Of a stretch of DNA of 64,000 nt, positions 54,140 to 60,980 are shown piece after piece (positions within the stretch are counted from its first letter, which is position 1; the number at the start of each line of letters is the position of its first letter). The notes beneath the pieces were generated by a model. That model worked only from the letters and a program-made list of their open reading frames with translations, made no database searches and had not been told where the DNA came from. Both the position numbers and the translations under genes were made by a program. The DNA lies in assembly GCA_020633125.1 (NCBI GenBank), contig JACKEH010000011.1, positions 57,091 through 121,090 on the forward strand, in the 5' to 3' direction. Source of the stretch: Sandaracinus sp. (GTDB lineage: Bacteria > Myxococcota_A > Polyangia > Polyangiales > Houyiibacteriaceae).

Positions 54140-56008
54140 TCACGGCGCGCGACCCAGGAGCTCGCAGGCGGTGTACCAACGGTTGTTGGTCGCGCTGGCG
54201 GTGCAGGTGCCGCACTGAGAGGCGCCGCAGTTGCCGTTGTGGCCGTCCGTCCAGCGATCCCATTGGATGAGCACCGGGAGCGTGCTGGTGCCGCCCGCGA
54301 CCACCGTGCCGCGGCGCCCCTGCAAGACGTTCCGCGCGCCCGACGGGTTGTCGTAGAGCGCGACCACACGGTCCCCCGGCGAGAACTGCCCGCCGCATCC
54401 ACAGGTCAGGCGCGCGGACTCGACGTCCGGGCACAACGTCCACCAACTGTTCGAGCCGCCGGTCGAGCAGCTCCCACACGTCGCGGTGGTGCAGATGCCC
54501 GAGTGTCCACCCGTCCAGCCGTCCCACTCCGCGAGCACTCGACCCTCGAAGTTGGACGTCGCTGCGTCGACGCGACCGAGGGTGCCTGCGGCGACCCCCG
54601 TGGCCCCGGAGGGCGCGGCGTTGACGGCACGAATCCGCTCGCCGTCCACGAACGTGCTCGAGCACGCGCACGTCATGATCGAGGCGCACTCGGCGGGCTC
54701 GCCCAACCACGTGCCAGCGGCGGTGCAGATCGCACGGTTGCCACCGAGCAGACGTCGACCGCGGCCGCACGAATAGGTCGCCACGCTTCCTTCCATGTTG
54801 CCCATCGTGGTCGAGATCGTCGCTCCAGTCGCCGTGGGCGGTGCGCCGCAGTTCGCGACGTCGGCCGCGCAGGTCGGCGACGTGCCGCTCCACGTCCCGT
54901 TCGATTGGCATTCGCGCATGTTGGAACCCACCAACGTGAAGCCGTCGTTGCAGGAGTAGACCGCCAACGAACCGAAGGTCGTCGACGCCGCACCGACGTT
55001 GCCGTTGGCGGGAGCCGTCAGGGTGCCGCAGTCCACCGGCCCACACGAGGGCGCGGAGCCGCTCCATGCGCCGCTGGACTGACAGGTTCGGGTCAGCGGC
55101 GACATGCTCATCCAACCCGGGTTGCACGCGTAGGTCGCGGTTCCGCCGAGGGTCGTCCGGTCGGTCATCACGGTGCCTTCGACGGGGGGCGGCAAGGTCC
55201 CGCAGTCGACGAGGCGGCACGTCGGAGCGGCGCCGCTCCAACTTCCGCTCATCTGGCAGGTCCGCATCGCCGAGCCTTCGAGCAGGTAGCCGGTGTTGCA
55301 CGCGTACTCGGCCACCGAGCTGAAGCCGGTGGAGGGAACGTTCACGGTTCCGTTCGTGGGCGCTCCGAGCGTGCCGCAGTCCACCGACGAGCAGATCGGC
55401 GCCGAACCGCTCCACACGCCGCTGGCTTCGCACGTGCGCGTCGGGTCTCCCGCGAGCGTGAAGCCCGAGCCGCAGTCGTAGGTCGCCGTGCTTCCGAACG
55501 TCGTCGTCGCCGCGTCGACCGAGCCGTTGGTCGGCGCCTCGAGCGCGCCGCAATCCACTGCAGCGCATGCGGTGGTGCCGTCGCCGGAGAAGCCTTCGTC
55601 GCACGTGCAGGTGACTCCCGAGGCGCCGTCTTCGCACGTCGCGTTCTCGACGCAGCGGCTCGCCGAGGCGTCGCAATCGCACCCGTCCGGGAGGCCGTCC
55701 GCGTCCCCGTCCATGCCGTCGTCTTCGCCAGCGCAGAGATCACACGCGTCGGGGACCCCGTCCGAGTCGGCGTCTTCGGAGTCTGGACCGTTCAGACACA
55801 CGTCATCCTCGTCGCAGGTCCCGTCGAGGTCGGAGTCGATGCAGCCGGCGTCTTCGTCCCCGGCGTCCTCGCCTCCGGCGTCTGGCGTGCCGGAGTCTGC
55901 CATCGCGGCGTCGACCGGCGTGGACGCGTCGGGCTCGATCGTCCCGTCGTCGTCTCCACACCCCCACGCCAACGCCACCAAGAGAAGCGAAATCGAGCGA
56001 ATCTTCAT
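54140..56008 (-). CDS. Lipoprotein with EGF-like and five Sushi (CCP/SCR) domains
   Basis: A 622-residue protein starting MKIRSISLLLVALAWGCGDDD (lipobox). TSP3-like acidic repeats follow (DSDLDGTCDEDDVC, DADSDGVPDACDLC), then an EGF-like module (CVENATCEDGASGVTCTCDEGFSGDGTTAC). Five complement-control/Sushi modules follow, each with the pattern DCG.L..P.NG, Y.C..G..L.G, R.C...G.WSG.AP.C (for example VDCGTLGAPTNGTVNVP, YACNTGYLLEG, RTCQMSGSWSGAAPTC). Two homologous C-terminal domains end it (VDGERIRAVNAAPSGA...GRVLAEWDGWTGGHSG and PGDRVVALYDNPSGA...PVLIQWDRWTDGHNG), resembling SH3-like repeats. GGGGGA precedes ATG 56008. Surface binding is likely; the ligand is unknown. Confidence 0.85.
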   Translation of the reverse strand: MKIRSISLLLVALAWGCGDDDGTIEPDASTPVDAAMADSGTPDAGGEDAGDEDAGCIDSDLDGTCDEDDVCLNGPDSEDADSDGVPDACDLCAGEDDGMDGDADGLPDGCDCDASASRCVENATCEDGASGVTCTCDEGFSGDGTTACAAVDCGALEAPTNGSVDAATTTFGSTATYDCGSGFTLAGDPTRTCEASGVWSGSAPICSSVDCGTLGAPTNGTVNVPSTGFSSVAEYACNTGYLLEGSAMRTCQMSGSWSGAAPTCRLVDCGTLPPPVEGTVMTDRTTLGGTATYACNPGWMSMSPLTRTCQSSGAWSGSAPSCGPVDCGTLTAPANGNVGAASTTFGSLAVYSCNDGFTLVGSNMRECQSNGTWSGTSPTCAADVANCGAPPTATGATISTTMGNMEGSVATYSCGRGRRLLGGNRAICTAAGTWLGEPAECASIMTCACSSTFVDGERIRAVNAAPSGATGVAAGTLGRVDAATSNFEGRVLAEWDGWTGGHSGICTTATCGSCSTGGSNSWWTLCPDVESARLTCGCGGQFSPGDRVVALYDNPSGARNVLQGRRGTVVAGGTSTLPVLIQWDRWTDGHNGNCGASQCGTCTASATNNRWYTACELLGRAP

Positions 56009-56103
56009 TCCATCCCCCGCGCTTTCGCGCCCGCGCAGCATAGCTCCCCTGGCACGGAGGGAGAAACCAGGGGCTGGCGAGGTCACACCCAACGACGAGA
56101 GAC

Positions 56104-56187
56104 CGCGACAGGGTCTGGGGATGGGTCGACCCATCGAAAGGGCTTCGCGACAGGGTCTGGGGATGGGTCGACCCATCGAAACGGCTT
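56104..56187. repeat. Two-copy 42-bp tandem repeat with palindromic core
   Basis: Units 56104-56145 and 56146-56187 differ at one base (AAAGGGCTT against AAACGGCTT). Each contains GATGGGTCGACCCATC, a perfect 16-bp palindrome, and CGCGACAGGGTCTGG. The start of a third unit (CGCGAGTGCGTCTG) follows. It lies about 100-180 bases upstream of the Sushi-domain gene's start and could be a protein-binding array. Confidence 0.75.
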
Positions 56188-56247
56188 CGCGAGTGCGTCT
56201 GCCGGCGTTCGAGCCTGGCTCCCGCGTCGTTCCCCAATCCCTCAATC

Positions 56248-56322
56248 GAAACGGAATCGTGCCCGGCGGATCGGACGTCAGTCCCGCGAAACTGCCGCCC
56301 CCGCGCGCGAGCGCGGGCGAAT
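56248..56322 (+). repeat. Dispersed repeat, copy B (shortened)
   Basis: GAAACGGAATCGTGC, then CGGCGGATCGGACGTCAGTCC and CGCGAAACTGCCGCC. It aligns with copies A and C but lacks about 18 bases in the middle (the GGAG..GCAGGATTC part). Confidence 0.7.
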
Positions 56323-56328
56323 TAGGTC

Positions 56329-56359
56329 GCCGGGAACGGGGGTGGATCCCGTTCCCGGC
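56329..56359 (-). terminator. Hairpin after the 317-residue Cys-rich lipoprotein gene
   Basis: A perfect 12-bp stem, GCCGGGAACGGG (56329-56340) with CCCGTTCCCGGC (56348-56359), loop of seven. It lies 65 bases past the stop at 56425. No T-run follows on the minus strand, so it may be a processing or weak termination site. Confidence 0.5.
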
Positions 56360-56424
56360 GTTGGTGGTGGTGGTATGGAGGACGAATCAGACGGGTCGCT
56401 GGTGGGGCGACCGGAGTCGGAGTC

Positions 56425-57378
56425 TCAACGGCAGATGCCGTCGATGCATTCCTCGCCGCCGCTGCAATCGGCCGACGTGGAGCAATCGCTGGTGACCTCG
56501 TTCGTCGTGGCGCAGTAGTTCTCGAAGCAGATCGAGAAGGACACGTCGATGCGGGCACACTCTTGGTTCGTGTCGCAGGGCGAGCGGCAGACGCCAGCCA
56601 CGCAGGTGAAGCGGCAATCGTCGTCGCTGGTGCAGAAGGGACGCGGGCGGTCGTCCACGCGGCAGACGCCCTCGTCGCAGTAGCGACCGTCGCCGCAGCC
56701 GGCGTCGTTGGTGCAGCCGTCGACGCAGGTGGAGTCGATGCAGATGCGGCCGGTGCCACACTCGGCGTCGTTCGCGCACTCGCCGGTCACGGGCGGGATG
56801 TCGCGGCAGATGCCCTCTTCGCAGGTCTGACCGGTCGGGCAGGGCGTCTCGGCGCTGCAGGCCGCGGTGCAGCCACCGTCGACGCAGATGCGACCGGCGC
56901 CACACTCGGTGTTGAAGCGGCAGACGTTCTCTTCGGCCCGGCACTCGCCGTCGAGGCAGACGAAACCGGCGCCACAGGCCGCGTCCGACTCGCAGCTGCG
57001 GTCGTTCGGAGTGCACATGCCGTCGCGGCAGAGCAGGCCGTCGCCACAGTCCGCGTTGCGGGTGCAGGTGCCGGGGGTCGGCGTCGGGGGCGGCTCCGTC
57101 GGGCCGACGCAGAGACCGGCCTCGCAGACCGTCCCGTCGGGACAGTCGCGATCGGCATCACACTGAGCAACGCATCCGACGTCGGTGCACACCGCGCCTT
57201 CGGGGCATTCGAAGTCGCCACGACAGGTGGGGCGCGGCGGCGGGTCGACGTTGCGGCAGCCGAGACCGTCGCAGTAGTAGCAGCCGGTGTCGTCGCAGTA
57301 GTAGCGGTCGGACGAGCACGCGGGGCTGATGGCCAAGGCCAGGGCGGCAAGTGCGAAGCTCAGGTGGGCGTGACGCAT
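56425..57378 (-). CDS. Cys-rich repeat lipoprotein (Dickkopf-N-like modules)
   Basis: A 317-residue protein, signal MRHAHLSFALAALALAISPACSSD (lipobox SPAC). Nearly the whole mature protein is short Cys modules of the form C..D..CG.G..C.DG.C: CTRNADCGDGLLCRDGMC, CESDAACGAGFVCLDGEC, CRFNTECGAGRICVDGGC, CANDAECGTGRICIDSTC, CTNDAGCGDGRYCDEGVC and CSTSADCSGGEECIDGIC. They resemble the Dickkopf N-terminal Cys-rich repeat and are frequent in myxobacterial exported proteins. Likely surface located; no enzyme domain. The gene is single, with ATG 57378. Confidence 0.82.
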   Translation of the reverse strand: MRHAHLSFALAALALAISPACSSDRYYCDDTGCYYCDGLGCRNVDPPPRPTCRGDFECPEGAVCTDVGCVAQCDADRDCPDGTVCEAGLCVGPTEPPPTPTPGTCTRNADCGDGLLCRDGMCTPNDRSCESDAACGAGFVCLDGECRAEENVCRFNTECGAGRICVDGGCTAACSAETPCPTGQTCEEGICRDIPPVTGECANDAECGTGRICIDSTCVDGCTNDAGCGDGRYCDEGVCRVDDRPRPFCTSDDDCRFTCVAGVCRSPCDTNQECARIDVSFSICFENYCATTNEVTSDCSTSADCSGGEECIDGICR

Positions 57379-57650
57379 GTCGGTCCTCGGGTGACGAAGC
57401 TGGCGCTACATCTTCCACGATCCGTGCCACTGAGAGAAGCCGGGGAAATCCCACGTGGCCGCCGCGAAAGTCGAAGGGTTGCGCGAGGAAGGTCCGAAAC
57501 GGCCCGGCCGGGGAGGTCACGATCGTGAAGGGTGGTTCACGTGGATCCGGGCCAGTGCGACGCGGCCCGAGAGCTTCGACACGTCGAAGTGGGCTGAACG
57601 GGCTCGACACCGTTTGGAGAACAGAGTCTTCGAGGGGCTGCTATGGTCGC

Positions 57651-58274
57651 GTGGTGCGCCGGCTCGTCGCCCTCGCTCTGCTCTCCGCTTGCGGCGGTGC
57701 CCACGTGACCGAGCCGGGTCCCGAGTCGGCCCTGACCCGGTGGGCCGAGGCGCTCGAGCGCGGAGACGCCGAAGCCGCGCATGCGCTGCTCGATCCAGAG
57801 ACCGGGGCGGAGGTGAGCGTCGAGTCGCTTCGCACGCAGCTCGCCGAGAACCCCACCGAGGTCGCGGAGCACGTGGCCGCGATTCGCGCGACCGCACCAC
57901 GTGCACGAGCCGTCGTGCGCCTCGCAAACGACGAGCGCGTGGTGCTGCATCGAGAGGACGGTCGCTGGAAGCTCTCGGGCGATCTTCTCGGGGTACCGAC
58001 GCCGACGACACCCGAGGACGCCGTGCGCGCGCTGCGCCGCTCTCTTCGCGATCCTGCCCTCGCCGGGGTGTTGCGCGTCTTGGCGCGGCGGTCGCGCGCG
58101 GCGATCGTGTCGGAGGTCGAACGTTTCCTCGAGGACACGGCGGACGAGCTCTCGTGGCGGAGCGAGGTCTCGGGCAACGACGCGGTGGTTCGAACGGCCG
58201 GTGGATGGACGGTTCGGCTCGTGCGTGAGTCGGGCGAGTGGCGGGTCGAGGACGTCGTCGGCACGACGCCGTGA
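57651..58274 (+). CDS. Small lipoprotein of unknown function
   Basis: A 207-residue protein. GTG 57651 (or the next GTG, 57654) gives VVRRLVALALLSACGGAHV, a lipoprotein signal. The mature part is helical then beta-rich, resembling the small NTF2/SnoaL-like lipoproteins that follow cell-wall genes (SALTRWAEALERGDAEAAHALLDPETGAEVSVESLRTQLAENP, ERVVLHREDGRWKLSGDLLG, GGWTVRLVRESGEWRVEDVVG). That fold guess is weak. GAGGGG lies about 14 bases before the start. It is followed after 52 bases by a DUF924 gene in the same direction. Confidence 0.65.
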   Translation: MVRRLVALALLSACGGAHVTEPGPESALTRWAEALERGDAEAAHALLDPETGAEVSVESLRTQLAENPTEVAEHVAAIRATAPRARAVVRLANDERVVLHREDGRWKLSGDLLGVPTPTTPEDAVRALRRSLRDPALAGVLRVLARRSRAAIVSEVERFLEDTADELSWRSEVSGNDAVVRTAGGWTVRLVRESGEWRVEDVVGTTP

Positions 58275-58326
58275 ATCGCACGCGCCGTGCGTTGAGCCCA
58301 CGAGCTGCTCGTGCGAGCGTCGTCCG

Positions 58327-58914
58327 ATGGCTCACGGATACGAAACGTTGCTCGAGTATTGGCTCGGCGAGCTCGACGCAGACGGGCTCGCGTCACCCGA
58401 GCATCAGGCGCGTTGGTGGCGCAGCGACCCCGAGCTCGACGAGGAGCTCCGCACCCGTTTCGGCGCGCTGCACGCGGCGGTGGTCGCCCACGAGCACGAC
58501 GCGTGGCTCTCGTCACCGCGCGGCCGGCTCGCGACGGTGATCGTGCTCGACCAGCTCTCGCGAAACCTCTTTCGAGGCACACCGGGCATGTACGCCAACG
58601 ACGAGCGCGCCCTCGAGGTCGCGCGGCGATCGCACGAGGCCGGGGACCCCGACACGCTGCGTCTGCACGAGCGTTTCTTCTTGGTCATGCCTTTCATGCA
58701 CGCGGAGTCGCTGCCGGAGCAGGAGCGATGTCTGGCCGAGGTGAAAGTGTTGGCGGAGCGTCACGAGGCGCTCGCGCGAAACGTGGAGTTCGCGATCGCG
58801 CACCGCGACATCGTCGCGCGCTTCGGACGTTTCCCGCACCGCAACGACATCCTCGGGCGCGAGAGCTCCGACGAAGAGCGGGCGTTTCTGAAGGAACCCG
58901 GCTCGTCGTTCTGA
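58327..58914 (+). CDS. DUF924 family protein
   Basis: A 195-residue soluble protein with the DUF924 pattern: EYWLGELDADG near the start, RWWRSDPELDEELRTRFGALHAAVVAHEHDAWLSSPRGRLATVIVLDQLSRNLFRGTPGMYANDERALEVAR, then LRLHERFFLVMPFMHAESLPEQERCLAEVKVLAERH and DIVARFGRFPHRNDILGRESSDEERAFL. The family is all-helical and widespread; no enzymatic role is established. ATG 58327. It may be co-transcribed with the lipoprotein before it. Confidence 0.88.
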   Translation: MAHGYETLLEYWLGELDADGLASPEHQARWWRSDPELDEELRTRFGALHAAVVAHEHDAWLSSPRGRLATVIVLDQLSRNLFRGTPGMYANDERALEVARRSHEAGDPDTLRLHERFFLVMPFMHAESLPEQERCLAEVKVLAERHEALARNVEFAIAHRDIVARFGRFPHRNDILGRESSDEERAFLKEPGSSF

Positions 58915-58920
58915 GCCCGC

Positions 58921-59018
58921 GATTCGCCGCGCCCACGCTCGCACGTGGAGACGGCAGTTTCGCGGAATCCTGCTGCTCCACGGACTAACGTCCGTTCCGC
59001 CAAGCACGATTCCGCTTC
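58921..59018 (-). repeat. Dispersed repeat, copy C
   Basis: On the minus strand it starts GAAGCGGAATCGTGC and contains CGGAACGGACGTTAGTCCG, GCAGGATTCCGCGAAACTGC and GTGCGAGCGTGGGCGCGGCG. It aligns over about 98 bp with copy A and over most of copy B. It lies between the convergent DUF924 and FG-GAP genes. Confidence 0.75.
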
Positions 59019-59122
59019 AATTCGAGCTTCGCTCGAATGCCGCGCTCGGCCGCTCTCCCTTCGAGTGCATCGTCGTTCGGAGGGCGCGCACGCGCTTGGT
59101 CGCTCGGGCGCCTGGAACGCCC

Positions 59123-60817
59123 TCAGTCGCCCGGCTCGACGACGTGTAGGACCTGTCGCGTCGTCACGTTCTCGAAGACCTGGACGCGACCGGAGACGGG
59201 CCACGTCACCTCGACGCGTGCGACGGATTCCGCGTCGCCGAGCCCGAAGTGCGGCGTGCCGGGCGAGTGTGCGAGGTAGTGACAGCCGTTGCCGTGGTGG
59301 CGAATCTGCGGGGCGTCGTCGAGGGTGGTCCACACGCGGACCACGGCGCCGAAACCGTCGCGGTTGCTCGTGGTGCCTTCGGGCTCGACGACCAACCACG
59401 CGCGACCTTCGCTCGCGTCGTTGCGCCAGTAGATCGACTCGCCGAGGCTCGTCGACACGAGCAGATCCTGGTCTCCGTCCCCATCGAAATCGGCGGCGAC
59501 GAGCCCACGTCCCTGAACGCCGCCCGTGAGGCCGAGCTCGGCGGCGACCTCGGTGAAGCGCGCGTGGCCGTCGTTCTCGAAGAGCCGAATCGGCTGCGCA
59601 TCGAAGTCGAACTCCTCGCGTTCCCATTGCACCCCGCCGACCACCGCGAGGTCCACGTCGCCGTCGAGATCGAAGTCGAGCGGCGCGATGCCCCACGCCC
59701 AACCCGCGTCGCGGGCGCCGGACTCTTCGGTGGCGTCGACGAAGCGGCGCTCTCCTTCGTTGCGAAAGAGCCGATTGCCGGTCTTGAGCTCGGTGCAGCG
59801 GTCTTCGTCGCAGAACACGGGCGCGAAGATCGAACCGACGAACCAATCGAGGTCGCCGTCGCCGTCGAGGTCTTCGAGCACGGAGCCCATGCCGTTCTGA
59901 TCGCTGCCCAAGCCAGCCTCGGTCGTGCCGTCGACGAGGGGGAAGACGCCGTCGTTCCAGAAGATCCGGCTGGTGCCGAAGTCGGCCGCGATCACCAGCT
60001 CCGGACGGAGGTCGGCGTCGACGTCGACGAGGTGCGAGGTGAAACCGTACGCGCCCGCTCGGACGCGAAGATCGAGCTCGACGTCGGCGAGGTCGGTCAC
60101 GTCGTCGAAGAATCCCGGGGCGCGCCGGCCGCGGTTGGTGAAGAGGCGGTTGTGCGAGGTCTCGCGTGGGAAGGCGGGCGTACGCCACTCCGTCGCATGC
60201 GCGTCGAGGTAGCCGTCGAGATCGAGGTCACCGAAGCAGAGGCTCATCGTCGAGTGCGAGCCGAGCTCGTCGGCCATCGCGATACCGCGGCCGACCGCGC
60301 GTTCCTCGAAGGAGCCGCGGCCGTCGTTGACGAAGAAGTGAAGGCGTTCTTCGCCGACGGTGCCGACGAGCAGGTCGGGGTCGCCGTCTTCGTCCACGTC
60401 GGCGAATGCGGCGGCGTTGGAGAGCCAGACCTCCCCGAGGCCGGGTGGAGTCGCCTCCGAAAAACGACCGGTGCCGTCGTTCACGAAGAGCCGGTCCGTC
60501 TCGTCCATGCGGGTCGCGTAGACGTCGAGGTCGCCGTCGAGATCCACGTCGCGAACGGCGAGGCCCCCAGTGAAGAGCCGGGCGAGGCAAGCGTCGCGTT
60601 GGGCGAGGTAACAAGGCGGCGGGTAGGTGTCGTTCCACTGATGCCAGCGCAGGCCCACGTCGACGCGCGTGAAGTGCGGACCCGAAGCAACGACGAAGGC
60701 GTCGCGGCCGGCGTCCACGACCCGCAGGCTGGCGTCCGAGCCGACGCTGGCGTCGGGGGCGGCGCCGGGGCTGCCGCACGCACCGAGCAAGAGCGCGACG
60801 AGGAACGTGCGCGTCAC
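59123..60817 (-). CDS. FG-GAP/VCBS repeat lipoprotein with ASPIC/UnbV C-terminal domain
   Basis: A 564-residue exported lipoprotein; GTG 60817 gives VTRTFLVALLLGACGS with the lipobox Cys. FG-GAP/VCBS calcium-binding beta-propeller repeats cover most of the protein: VRDVDLDGDLDVYATRMD, FADVDEDGDPDLLVGTVG, FGDLDLDGYLDAHATEW, LEDLDGDGDLDWFVGSI, LDFDLDGDVDLAVVGGV and ADFDGDGDQDLLVSTSLG. The end (RAWLVVEPEGTTSNRDGFGAVVRVW...HFGLGDAESVARVEVTWPVSGRVQVFENV) is the ASPIC/UnbV domain. Such proteins bind partners or surfaces. A longer frame to 60886 adds an implausible Arg-rich N-terminus. Confidence 0.87.
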   Translation of the reverse strand: MTRTFLVALLLGACGSPGAAPDASVGSDASLRVVDAGRDAFVVASGPHFTRVDVGLRWHQWNDTYPPPCYLAQRDACLARLFTGGLAVRDVDLDGDLDVYATRMDETDRLFVNDGTGRFSEATPPGLGEVWLSNAAAFADVDEDGDPDLLVGTVGEERLHFFVNDGRGSFEERAVGRGIAMADELGSHSTMSLCFGDLDLDGYLDAHATEWRTPAFPRETSHNRLFTNRGRRAPGFFDDVTDLADVELDLRVRAGAYGFTSHLVDVDADLRPELVIAADFGTSRIFWNDGVFPLVDGTTEAGLGSDQNGMGSVLEDLDGDGDLDWFVGSIFAPVFCDEDRCTELKTGNRLFRNEGERRFVDATEESGARDAGWAWGIAPLDFDLDGDVDLAVVGGVQWEREEFDFDAQPIRLFENDGHARFTEVAAELGLTGGVQGRGLVAADFDGDGDQDLLVSTSLGESIYWRNDASEGRAWLVVEPEGTTSNRDGFGAVVRVWTTLDDAPQIRHHGNGCHYLAHSPGTPHFGLGDAESVARVEVTWPVSGRVQVFENVTTRQVLHVVEPGD

Positions 60818-60913
60818 GGCGTCGATGCCGTCGCGCGTCGCCTCGCGCACGGTTGCCGCTCGTCGTCGACCGCCAGCTCCCCTCATGGCCCTCTCATCCT
60901 ATGCGACGGAAAG

Positions 60914-60950
60914 GAAAAGCCGGCGCGGGACGAGCCCGGCCGGCTTTTCG
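60914..60950 (-). terminator. Terminator of the 904-residue lipoprotein gene
   Basis: AAAAGCCGGC (60915-60924) pairs with GCCGGCTTTT (60938-60947). The A-rich left arm gives a T-run on the minus strand. The gene's stop is at 60981. Confidence 0.8.
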
Positions 60951-60980
60951 TTCGAGCCGACGAGTCGGCTCTTCGTGGCC

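Larger units (their letters stand above)
56009..56424. other. 416-bp intergenic region rich in repeats
   Basis: No gene seen. It contains the promoter side of the Sushi-domain gene, a 42-bp tandem repeat (56104-56187), copy B of the dispersed repeat (56248-56322) and a perfect hairpin (56329-56359). Confidence 0.6.
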
